Assembly: GCF_003268855.1 (NCBI RefSeq)
Contig: NZ_QLSZ01000004.1
Location: forward strand, 62,001-126,000
Direction: 5' to 3'
DNA: 64,000 bases
DNA from: Flavobacterium aciduliphilum
GTDB lineage: Bacteria; Bacteroidota; Bacteroidia; Flavobacteriales; Flavobacteriaceae
The translations under genes were made by a program, and so were the position numbers. How positions within the stretch are numbered: the stretch's first letter is position 1; each line of letters begins with the position of its first letter. Below, piece by piece: positions 24,693-31,403 of the stretch. The notes beneath the pieces were generated by a model. It was given only the letters and a program-made list of their open reading frames with translations. It was not told the origin of the DNA and did not search any database.

Positions 24693-25177
24693 TGAAAATG
24701 ACACCAAGAATAGAAACAATAACCGATAAGAAATTGGTTGGAAAGCGAATAACGATGAGTTATGCGAATTACAGAATTGGCGAATTATGGGGTAGTTTTA
24801 TGCCAAGAAGGAGGGAAATAACAAACAACTTGACAAACGACCTTATATCTTTAGTTGTCTACTCGCCAATTCACTTCGTAGATTTCAAACTCACTAATGA
24901 ATTTGAAAGATGGGCAACTGTAGAAGTTGAAAATTTCAATAATGTGCCAGATACAATGGAAACATTTATTTTATCAGGTGGACTTTATGCAGTTTTTAAT
25001 TACAAAGGAATGAGTTCAGGAGCCTCAGCTTTTTTTCAGTACATCTATAGTGAATGGGTGCCAAATTCAGATTTCACATTAGATAATAGAGCACATTTTG
25101 AAGTTTTAGGTGAAAAATACAAAAACAATGACCCTTCTTCTGAAGAAGAAATTTGGATACCTATTAAGGCAAAATAA
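24692..25177 (+). CDS. GyrI-like effector-binding domain protein
   Basis: The 161-residue protein matches the stand-alone effector-binding (GyrI/SOUL-like) fold: it opens with TDKKLVGKRITMSYANYR, has the GGLYAVFNYKG segment and ends NDPSSEEEIWIPI, typical of AraC/BmrR ligand domains. It may bind small amphipathic molecules and feed them to the neighbouring regulator. Its start overlaps the stop of the HTH gene by one base, so the three genes of cassette 3 form one operon. Confidence 0.82.
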   Translation: MKMTPRIETITDKKLVGKRITMSYANYRIGELWGSFMPRRREITNNLTNDLISLVVYSPIHFVDFKLTNEFERWATVEVENFNNVPDTMETFILSGGLYAVFNYKGMSSGASAFFQYIYSEWVPNSDFTLDNRAHFEVLGEKYKNNDPSSEEEIWIPIKAK

Positions 25178-25226
25178 GCAATTCACTTCCTGCAAGTTAA
25201 TAACAAGTTCAACGCCTTAATTTTCT

Positions 25227-25283
25227 GATGATTGAATAGGCAATCATCGCATTAAAATTGTAACTTTCTCCAATAGGGGGAGC
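25227..25283 (+). repeat. Cassette boundary repeat R3 with upstream hairpin
   Basis: The 39-base core is 25245-25283. Just before and overlapping it, GATGATTG (25227-25234) pairs perfectly with CAATCATC (25241-25248) around AATAGG. R2 keeps only part of this dyad and R1 and R4 have lost most of it. It ends cassette 3. Confidence 0.8.
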
Positions 25284-25322
25284 ACAACAAAACCCGATAC
25301 TTTCGTATCGGGTTTTGTTGTG
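25283..25322 (+). terminator. Junction terminator after R3, perfect 18-bp stem
   Basis: CACAACAAAACCCGATAC (25283-25300) is fully complementary to the 18 bases at 25305-25322, with loop TTTC. The stem starts on the last base of R3, so repeat and terminator are physically joined. The fold is symmetric and would work in both directions. Confidence 0.8.
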
Positions 25323-25391
25323 TCTATAAGTGATATAATGTTGTTGTGGCGTTTTATTTTTTGATTAAATTTATGGTTTAATTATCTTTTT

Positions 25392-26207
25392 GTGATAGAG
25401 ACAATAATTCCAAATTCACCGATTTTGAAAAAGCACATCGAGTGCTTTTATATTTATGATGGCAAGTCCAGCTCAAAATACACTTATGTAGCTTTCCCTC
25501 ACTATAATACAGGACTATCATTTTTCAAAGGAGCAACTATTAAAAGAAGCCATCGGAGTATAGAAATTTCAGAAAGCACTACTAATGGTCTTCATATTGA
25601 AATATTAGGTAAGTATACTAGTCCTGTTCTGTTAGAGTACAATGGATTAGTGAGAGAAATTTCGATTGTGTTTAAGCCGATGGGAATTAACCGATTTATT
25701 CTAGATAATTATCATTCTATAGCCTCTAATTTCTCACAAGAATTTACAAATAGCGTTTGGCGTAATTTTGGAGAAGAACTTTTTTCAGGAGAGAACGACT
25801 TAAGTAAATTAGAATCTTTTTTACTTTCTCAATTTTCAGAAAAGCAAGAATTAATCGTCATTGAAGAGTCTCTTAAATTATTAGAAAAAGGTAATGAACA
25901 AACTACTATTGATACTATTGCTACTAATGTAGGTTTAACTTTAAAAACCTTTCAAAGGCATTTCAACAAACATATGGGTTGTAGCCCTGTTGAATATCGA
26001 AGAATATGTAGATTCAGAAACTCATTAACCAGTAAGCTCAATAGTTCTGAATTAAAAAATTTAACCAAAATAACTTATGAAGAAGGGTACTATGACCAAT
26101 CCTATTTCATTAAGGAATTCCGTAAACTTACGAATCATAACCCCAAAGACTTTTTTAAATCAACAAGTAAAGTAGATGGCGACAAGATAGTTTGGGAATT
26201 AAAGTAG
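25392..26207 (+). CDS. AraC-family transcriptional regulator
   Basis: The 271-residue protein has an N-terminal sensing part (residues 1-150, starting IETIIPNSPILKKHIECF) and a C-terminal AraC double helix-turn-helix: TIDTIATNVGLTLKTFQRHF at about 177, then EEGYYDQSYFIKEFRKLT. Translation appears to begin at a GTG (25392), since no ATG is well placed. It is the main gene of cassette 4. The target may be the small membrane protein gene 67 bases downstream. Confidence 0.85.
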   Translation: MIETIIPNSPILKKHIECFYIYDGKSSSKYTYVAFPHYNTGLSFFKGATIKRSHRSIEISESTTNGLHIEILGKYTSPVLLEYNGLVREISIVFKPMGINRFILDNYHSIASNFSQEFTNSVWRNFGEELFSGENDLSKLESFLLSQFSEKQELIVIEESLKLLEKGNEQTTIDTIATNVGLTLKTFQRHFNKHMGCSPVEYRRICRFRNSLTSKLNSSELKNLTKITYEEGYYDQSYFIKEFRKLTNHNPKDFFKSTSKVDGDKIVWELK

Positions 26208-26225
26208 TGTCCTAAAAGTACAATT

Positions 26226-26252
26226 TTGAGTATTTTTTTGATTCTAATTTTG
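26226..26252 (+). promoter_or_regulatory. Promoter of the small membrane protein gene
   Basis: TTG (26226-26228), 16 bases, TAATTTTG (26245-26252), one base short of the usual spacing. It lies 22 bases before the ATG, so the small gene is transcribed on its own, possibly under AraC control. Confidence 0.6.
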
Positions 26253-26274
26253 TATCAAATCAAAATACAAAAAT

Positions 26275-26517
26275 ATGAACACAAAAATTAACAAATTTCT
26301 TTACATCGGATTTTTACTTTTAGGATTGTTCCAGGCATTTTTTTCTAAAGATTATATGCAAGCTACTGCTTCATTAGGAATAGCGTTGGCATTTGACCCC
26401 TTCGACCAAGAACAAAAGTGGAATGACAGATCTTTTTGGCAAAAAGCCGTCTTAATCATTCATCTTGGATTAGTAGCTGCGATGTTTGGTCTTGGAATTG
26501 GGTTGAATGATAAATAA
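26275..26517 (+). CDS. Small two-helix membrane protein
   Basis: The 80-residue protein has one hydrophobic helix near residues 9-25 (LYIGFLLLGLFQAFF) and another near 58-76 (AVLIIHLGLVAAMFGLGIGL), joined by a polar loop (DPFDQEQKWNDRSFWQ). I do not recognise a characterised family; similar small proteins occur in flavobacteria. It has its own promoter and is the last gene of the array. A link to the AraC regulator is inferred from position. Confidence 0.7.
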   Translation: MNTKINKFLYIGFLLLGLFQAFFSKDYMQATASLGIALAFDPFDQEQKWNDRSFWQKAVLIIHLGLVAAMFGLGIGLNDK

Positions 26518-26577
26518 ACATTCTGCAAAATGACACGAAGTCTATCTGTATAATTTCCTAATGATTGTGTAAGTATT

Positions 26578-26615
26578 CATCGCATCAAATTTGTAACTTT
26601 CTCCAATAGGGGAGC
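26578..26615 (+). repeat. Cassette boundary repeat R4, right end of the array
   Basis: A 38-base copy, CATCGCATCAAATTTGTAAC and onward, with four instead of five G before AGC. It ends the array; ordinary chromosomal genes follow. Confidence 0.78.
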
Positions 26616-26624
26616 TACTAAAAG

Positions 26625-26656
26625 AAAAGACTTCACATTGCTGTGAAGTCTTTTTT
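26625..26656 (+). terminator. Junction terminator after R4
   Basis: GACTTCACA pairs with TGTGAAGTC (perfect, loop TTGC) with flanking A and T runs. It has the same leading bases (TACTAAAAGAAAAGACTTCA) as the terminator after R1, and similarity continues some 25 bases beyond. Confidence 0.8.
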
Positions 26657-26713
26657 GTTTTTATAGGTCATACATTTCTATAACATTATAGAAGTTCCAT
26701 GAGTTTTTCCAAG

Positions 26714-27223
26714 TTATACAAATAATGCTTTTAACTCTGTAGCGTCATGCGGATTCATTTTTCCTGCCAATACAAGACTTAACTGCTTTCTCCTTAAAGC
26801 GGCTTGAAAACGGGCTTTTTCTTCCTCTGTTTGAGGTTTAAGTGGCGGAACAGCTACAGGATTACCTGTTTCATCAACGGCCACAAAAGTATAGATGGCT
26901 TCATTTGCTTTGGTACGATTTCCCGATTCTCGATCTTCTATCCAAACATCTAGAAAAATTTCCATAGACGACGTAAACGAGCGGGATACTTTGGCTTCAA
27001 TAGTAACGACACTTCCTAGGGGAATGGAACGATTGAATGCCACGTGATTTACTGATGCCGTTACCACAATACGTCGGGAATGTCTCCGAGCAGCTATGCT
27101 TGCTGCACGATCCATTCGTGCCAAAAGTTCTCCTCCAAAAAGATTATTCAAAGGATTGGTTTCACTTGGCAATACTAAATCTGTTAAGACAGTAAGAGAA
27201 TCTATAGGATGTTTTGGTTGCAT
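26714..27223 (-). CDS. Acyl-CoA thioesterase (hotdog fold)
   Basis: The 169-residue protein is a YciA/BFIT-type hotdog enzyme: NPLNNLFGGELLARMDRAAS holds the active-site Asp and the hotdog helix, followed by SVNHVAFNRSIPLGSVVTIE. It hydrolyses acyl-CoA to free acid and CoA; chain-length preference is not readable. It is the first chromosomal gene beyond the cassette array, on the opposite strand, and follows the SPOR gene and its terminator. Confidence 0.9.
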   Translation of the reverse strand: MQPKHPIDSLTVLTDLVLPSETNPLNNLFGGELLARMDRAASIAARRHSRRIVVTASVNHVAFNRSIPLGSVVTIEAKVSRSFTSSMEIFLDVWIEDRESGNRTKANEAIYTFVAVDETGNPVAVPPLKPQTEEEKARFQAALRRKQLSLVLAGKMNPHDATELKALFV

Positions 27224-27260
27224 TGTACGCTATTAATATGATTTATTATAAAAAAAGAAA

Positions 27261-27277
27261 TCCCAAAGATATTGGGA
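27261..27277 (-). terminator. Terminator of the SPOR-domain gene
   Basis: TCCCAA (27261-27266) pairs with TTGGGA (27272-27277) around a 5-base loop. On the minus strand it sits three bases past the stop and is followed by TTTCTTTTTTT. Confidence 0.8.
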
Positions 27278-27279
27278 CT

Positions 27280-28227
27280 TTATTGTAATTCTTCTATAAG
27301 TAACCACGCCTCGGGGTTGTGGGACTTTTTTATTTTATCTAATTCATTTTGAGCCTCTGTGTAGGAAGCAAAACTCCCATAAATAACAGGGTATAACCCA
27401 TGTTTGTTTTGTCGAATTTTTTTGGCTTGGTAACCTAATTTTAGAAGTTCTTCATACATTCTATCGGCATTTTGTTCTTCCAAAAAAGAACCAGCTACTA
27501 TATGATATGGTCTCTTAGATTCTGATAATGTGAGCGTAACCGTTGGTAATGGATTTTGTATAAAAAACGTGGCTTCTTGTATCTTTTTCTCTACTTGTTT
27601 TTGAACCTTTGTTTGAACAGCCAACGTTTCTTGTTGAAGTTGTTGTTGGTAATACTGATTTCCAAAATAACCACTCGCCCCCAATAAGCCAGATGCTATT
27701 AGAAAAATAGAAGCATATTTTATAAAAGGATTGCCAATAGATTTTTCAGTATCTAAATGAACCACAGGGATTTCTTCTTGTTGCTCTTGTGTTTCTTCAA
27801 CACTTTCTCTGACTATACTTGGAGAACTATACGTAGTCAAACCAAATGAGGACGTCAAGTAATTAACCTGATCCGTTGGAACAAACACTAAATTATGTTC
27901 AGCATTCAAAGAAAAAACTCCAATGTTTTTTAACTGTAAAGCACCTTCCAATTCAAGCTTTTCTTTCCAAGATTGAACTTCCCTTTGAATGCAAGACACT
28001 GCAACATCATAAGACATCTTTTCAATCAAAGCAATGTGATTTGCTAACAATCCATCGTTATTCTTTAAAAAAGAATTAAAAGAAATGTTCTTTTTAGGAG
28101 GATAAAAGGAATGTGAAGCTAGATGTAACTGGGCTGACTGAATTTCGGTTAAAAAAGCACCAAAACCAGGCACCGTTACACATTGATAACGATAAAGCAA
28201 TTGCGCTATGTGTTGTTCTATCTTCAT
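27280..28227 (-). CDS. SPOR-domain protein with N-terminal HU-like domain
   Basis: The 315-residue membrane protein has an N-terminal prokaryotic HU/CCDC81-like domain (LLYRYQCVTVPGFGAFLTEI, NDGLLANHIA), a membrane helix near residues 170-187 (YASIFLIASGLLGASGYFG) and a C-terminal SPOR domain (PYHIVAGSFLEEQNADRMYE) that binds denuded peptidoglycan at division sites. This order is peculiar to Bacteroidetes. It has its own terminator and is divergent from dprA. Confidence 0.9.
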   Translation of the reverse strand: MKIEQHIAQLLYRYQCVTVPGFGAFLTEIQSAQLHLASHSFYPPKKNISFNSFLKNNDGLLANHIALIEKMSYDVAVSCIQREVQSWKEKLELEGALQLKNIGVFSLNAEHNLVFVPTDQVNYLTSSFGLTTYSSPSIVRESVEETQEQQEEIPVVHLDTEKSIGNPFIKYASIFLIASGLLGASGYFGNQYYQQQLQQETLAVQTKVQKQVEKKIQEATFFIQNPLPTVTLTLSESKRPYHIVAGSFLEEQNADRMYEELLKLGYQAKKIRQNKHGLYPVIYGSFASYTEAQNELDKIKKSHNPEAWLLIEELQ

Positions 28228-28278
28228 AATGACAAAATTAAAGAATAAAAGGATTCTGCAAAATTTTATTCACAAACT

Positions 28279-28308
28279 TTGTTAACAATTTTTATTGCAT
28301 TACATTTG
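28279..28308 (+). promoter_or_regulatory. Promoter of dprA
   Basis: TTG (28279-28281), 19 bases, TACATTTG (28301-28308): a full consensus match 34 bases before the dprA ATG. Confidence 0.75.
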
Positions 28309-28342
28309 AAACGTTTTATTATACTCCATACCGTTTTATTAT

Positions 28343-29452
28343 ATGAATGATACTGAATTACTCCACGTATTAGCGCTCCTCAAAGTGGAAGGCATTGGGG
28401 ATGTTGTTGCTAAAAAACTTATTTCTCACTTAGGTTCTGCTGAAGAAATATTTAAAACCAAACCGCATCTATTAAACGCTATCGATGGCATTGGACAAGT
28501 AATCACAAAAAACTTAAAAAACAAATCTATTTTTAAGTGGGCCGAATCTGAATTACAATTTATTACTAAAAACCAACTAGCAGTCTTTCATTATCAAGAC
28601 GAATCATATCCTCATCGTTTAAAACATTGTATTGATGCCCCAATTTTATTGTTTGGTTCGGGTACTTTAGATTTTAATCATTCTAAGATTGTAAGCATTG
28701 TTGGCACACGAGAAGTAACTCCTTATGGAGCAGATTTTTGTAAAAAATTGATTGAAGATTTGGTACCATTCAACCCAATTATTGTAAGTGGTTTTGCTTA
28801 TGGTGTAGATATTATGGCTCACAAAACCGCCATGGATTGTCAACTTCAAACGATAGGAGTACTAGCTCACGGATTAAATCAAATTTATCCAAAATCTCAC
28901 AAAAAATACATTTCGAAAATGGAAGCCAATGGAGGTTTCCTAACAGAGTTTTGGAGTGATTCAAATCCTGAAAGGGAACATTTTGTGAAACGAAATCGAA
29001 TTGTGGCAGGTATGACTGAAGCGACTATCGTCATTGAAAGCGCAGAAAAAGGAGGTTCTTTAATTACCGCAAAACTAGCCAATGATTACAATCGGGATGT
29101 TTTCGCAGTGCCTGGAAGAGTGACCGATACCTATAGCTTTGGTTGCAATTATTTGATAAAAACACAACAAGCCAACGCATTAACTAGTGCTGCTGATATT
29201 GTGTATTTCCTGAATTGGGACATCCCATCAAATAACAATCCTTCAAAGGCAATTCAAAAACAATTGTTTGTGGCATTAAACGAGGAGGAACAAAAGGTGT
29301 ACAAGTACTTGACTCAACATGGAAAACAAGTACTCGATCAAGTGGCGCTCGAATGTCATTTCCCAATCTTTAAACTTTCCCCAATCTTACTTAATATGGA
29401 ATTGAAAGGAGTGGTTCGTCCTCTTCCAGGTAAACTATATGAAGCCATTTAA
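28343..29452 (+). CDS. dprA: DNA-processing protein DprA
   Basis: The 369-residue protein has an N-terminal helix-hairpin-helix region (LLHVLALLKVEGIGDVVAKK), the Rossmann-like DprA core (VSIVGTREVTPYG, VSGFAYGVDIMAHKTAM, EFWSDSNPEREHFVKRNRIV) and a C-terminal winged helix. It protects incoming single-stranded DNA and loads RecA during natural transformation. It is convergent with trpS across a shared hairpin. Confidence 0.96.
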   Translation: MNDTELLHVLALLKVEGIGDVVAKKLISHLGSAEEIFKTKPHLLNAIDGIGQVITKNLKNKSIFKWAESELQFITKNQLAVFHYQDESYPHRLKHCIDAPILLFGSGTLDFNHSKIVSIVGTREVTPYGADFCKKLIEDLVPFNPIIVSGFAYGVDIMAHKTAMDCQLQTIGVLAHGLNQIYPKSHKKYISKMEANGGFLTEFWSDSNPEREHFVKRNRIVAGMTEATIVIESAEKGGSLITAKLANDYNRDVFAVPGRVTDTYSFGCNYLIKTQQANALTSAADIVYFLNWDIPSNNNPSKAIQKQLFVALNEEEQKVYKYLTQHGKQVLDQVALECHFPIFKLSPILLNMELKGVVRPLPGKLYEAI

Positions 29453-29466
29453 ATTGTATAAAAACA

Positions 29467-29507
29467 GCAGCATCCATCATAATAAAACGATTGACGGATA
29501 ATGCTGC
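29467..29507. terminator. Terminator between convergent dprA and trpS
   Basis: GCAGCAT (29467-29473) pairs with ATGCTGC (29501-29507), with a partly paired inner arm CCATCA/TGACGG. T-rich sequence follows on the plus strand (ATTATTTTT). It lies 14 bases past the dprA stop and 8 bases past the trpS stop. Confidence 0.7.
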
Positions 29508-29514
29508 ATTATTT

Positions 29515-30486
29515 TTAAAGGAATCCGAGTTTTGTTCGAACTCTACCAAGTACTTCATTGGCAATTTGCTGAGCTTTTGTAGCTCCTTGTTGTAACAAAG
29601 CATCAACTTCGTCAAGATGTTCCATATAATACTTATATTGTTCTCTTTCGTTTTTAAATTTGTCGCAAATCAATTCGAAAAGTTCTTGCTTGGCGTGCCC
29701 ATAGCCATAATTCCCTCTCAAATAATTACTTTTCATTGCGGCAATTTGTTCCTCATTGGCAATCAATTTATAAATCGCAAAAATCTTACATGTGTCTGGA
29801 TTTTTAGGTTCTTCAAGAGGGGTGCTATCGCTTTCAATACTCATGATTTGTTTTCGAAGCGCTTTATCTTCACTAAAAATATTGATGATATTTCCTCTTG
29901 ATTTGCTCATTTTATGACCATCGGTGCCTGGAATATACATGGTTTCTTCTTGTACTTTTCCTTCTGGGAGCACAAACGTGTCTCCCATTTGATGATTAAA
30001 TCGCGATGCCACATCTCGTGTAATTTCAATATGCTGCATTTGATCTTTTCCAACAGGAACAAATTCGGCGTCATACAATAAAATATCGGCCGCCATCAAC
30101 ATAGGGTAAGTAAATAATCCTGCATTTACATCTTCAAGTCGATCGGCTTTATCTTTGAAAGAGTGAGCTAACGTAAGACGTTGAAAAGGAAAAAAACAAC
30201 TTAAATACCAAGACAACTCAGCCGTTTGGGGCACATCACTTTGACGATAAAAAATTACTTTTTCGACATCTAAACCACAAGCAAGCCAAGCAGCAGCAGT
30301 ACTATACGTATTTGACCGTAACGTTTCGACATCTTTAATTTGAGTAATCGAATGCAAATCGGCAATGAATAAAAACGATTCGTTTTTGGGGTTTTTAGAT
30401 AATTCGATTGCAGGAATTATCGCGCCTAATAGATTTCCTAAATGCGGGGTTCCTGTACTTTGTACTCCTGTTAGAATTTTTGCCAT
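29515..30486 (-). CDS. trpS: Tryptophanyl-tRNA synthetase
   Basis: The 323-residue class I synthetase has its HIGH-type motif as PHLGNLLGA near residue 15 and the KMSKS motif in GHKMSKSRGN near 195. It charges tRNA-Trp. TrpS is a known target of HipT kinases in E. coli, and a hipT-like gene lies 8 kb away. This is a possible functional link only, not evidence of one. Confidence 0.97.
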   Translation of the reverse strand: MAKILTGVQSTGTPHLGNLLGAIIPAIELSKNPKNESFLFIADLHSITQIKDVETLRSNTYSTAAAWLACGLDVEKVIFYRQSDVPQTAELSWYLSCFFPFQRLTLAHSFKDKADRLEDVNAGLFTYPMLMAADILLYDAEFVPVGKDQMQHIEITRDVASRFNHQMGDTFVLPEGKVQEETMYIPGTDGHKMSKSRGNIINIFSEDKALRKQIMSIESDSTPLEEPKNPDTCKIFAIYKLIANEEQIAAMKSNYLRGNYGYGHAKQELFELICDKFKNEREQYKYYMEHLDEVDALLQQGATKAQQIANEVLGRVRTKLGFL

Positions 30487-30574
30487 AGCCTAAAATATTT
30501 GTGAATAATCGAACCAATAATTGATTTTAAGGGCAAAGTTAATTGTTATGTATTAATAATTGAAGACTATTCCA

Positions 30575-30582
30575 TATTTTTG
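30575..30582 (+). promoter_or_regulatory. -7 element directly before a PlsC gene
   Basis: TATTTTTG fits TAnnTTTG and ends four bases before the ATG at 30587, so the transcript would be almost leaderless. No TTG is seen at normal spacing, which lowers confidence. Confidence 0.35.
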
Positions 30583-30586
30583 ACCT

Positions 30587-31324
30587 ATGATTGTATTAAA
30601 AACTATTTTTTGGATTCTTTGGAGGATTTGGTTCTACATTGTATTGGGTTCGATGATAGTACTCTTGTTCCCTTTTTTAACCCTATCCATCCTGAAAGAG
30701 AAATGGTATCCCTATTTTTTTATGCTAGCAAGGATTTGGGCCAAAGTTATTTTATTTCTTATGGGCTTTTACATTCAAGCCGATTGGAAACAAGAACTAG
30801 ATTCAAAAAAAAGTTATATGTTGATAGCTAACCACACTTCTATGATAGACATCATGTTGATGTTAGTTTTGATAAGGAACCCTTTTGTTTTTGTGGGTAA
30901 AAAGGAACTTTCTAAAATTCCACTTTTTGGTTTTTTCTACAAAAGAACCTGTATTTTGGTCGATCGTTCGAGCTCAAAAAGCAGAGGCAATGTCTATGGA
31001 AGAGCAGAAAAAAGGCTGAAACAAGGATTAAGTATTTGTATCTTTCCAGAAGGCGGAGTCCCAGACGAATCCATTGAATTGGATGGATTTAAAGAAGGTG
31101 CCTTTCGTCTTGCCATTGAACATCAAATCCCAATTGTTCCTCTCACTTTTGGGGACAATAAAAAACGGTTTTCCTATACTTTTTTTAGTGGAAGTCCGGG
31201 TAAATTAAGAGCAACTATTCATCCTTTTATTGAAACCCTAGGCTTGACATCAGAGCATAAAAAGGAACTAAAAGAAAGTGCGCATCAAATTATTTTAGAG
31301 CAATTAAAAAATTATAATTCATAA
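30587..31324 (+). CDS. plsC: 1-acyl-sn-glycerol-3-phosphate acyltransferase (PlsC family), first copy
   Basis: The 245-residue membrane enzyme has hydrophobic N-terminal helices (IFWILWRIWFYIVLGSMIVL), the HX4D motif in NHTSMID at about residue 83 and the FPEGG substrate motif near 160. It transfers a second acyl chain to lysophosphatidate in phospholipid synthesis. A second PlsC gene lies at 35.0 kb and a third such domain in the OlsF-like protein. Which makes the bulk phospholipid is not clear. A terminator follows. Confidence 0.88.
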   Translation: MIVLKTIFWILWRIWFYIVLGSMIVLLFPFLTLSILKEKWYPYFFMLARIWAKVILFLMGFYIQADWKQELDSKKSYMLIANHTSMIDIMLMLVLIRNPFVFVGKKELSKIPLFGFFYKRTCILVDRSSSKSRGNVYGRAEKRLKQGLSICIFPEGGVPDESIELDGFKEGAFRLAIEHQIPIVPLTFGDNKKRFSYTFFSGSPGKLRATIHPFIETLGLTSEHKKELKESAHQIILEQLKNYNS

Positions 31325-31325
31325 A

Positions 31326-31351
31326 AAAAGAGCGATGGGTTTCGCTCTTTT
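31326..31351. terminator. Terminator between convergent PlsC and anti-sigma-like genes
   Basis: AAAAGAGCG (31326-31334) pairs with CGCTCTTTT (31343-31351) around an 8-base loop, with flanking A and T runs. It lies two bases past the PlsC stop and should work in both directions. Confidence 0.85.
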
Positions 31352-31403
31352 CAAATCATTACTTTCGTAATAATTTCACTTAACTAATTCTAAACTAAAC
31401 TAT

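Larger units (their letters stand above)
19440..26615 (+). mobile_element. tRNA-Asn-anchored array of four gene cassettes
   Basis: The tRNA ends with AGGGGGAGC (19440-19448). The same bases recur at 21568-21576, 23799-23807, 25275-25283 and, one G shorter, 26608-26615. Each time they are preceded by the conserved arm CATCGCATTAAAATTGTAAC plus TTTCTCCAAT and followed by a hairpin terminator. This divides the region into units of 2128, 2231, 1476 and 1332 bases holding hipBST, fic plus an RNA, DUF2975/HTH/GyrI, and AraC plus a membrane protein. Ordinary chromosomal genes lie on both sides. The picture fits serial site-specific insertion at a tRNA 3' end. No integrase is present, so mobility is inferred. 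Confidence 0.7.

Noticed and set aside
21538..26615. Boundary repeats as integron attC sites
   Set aside because: No GTTRRRY/RYYYAAC core sites are seen, the repeats match a tRNA 3' end, and no integron integrase is present.
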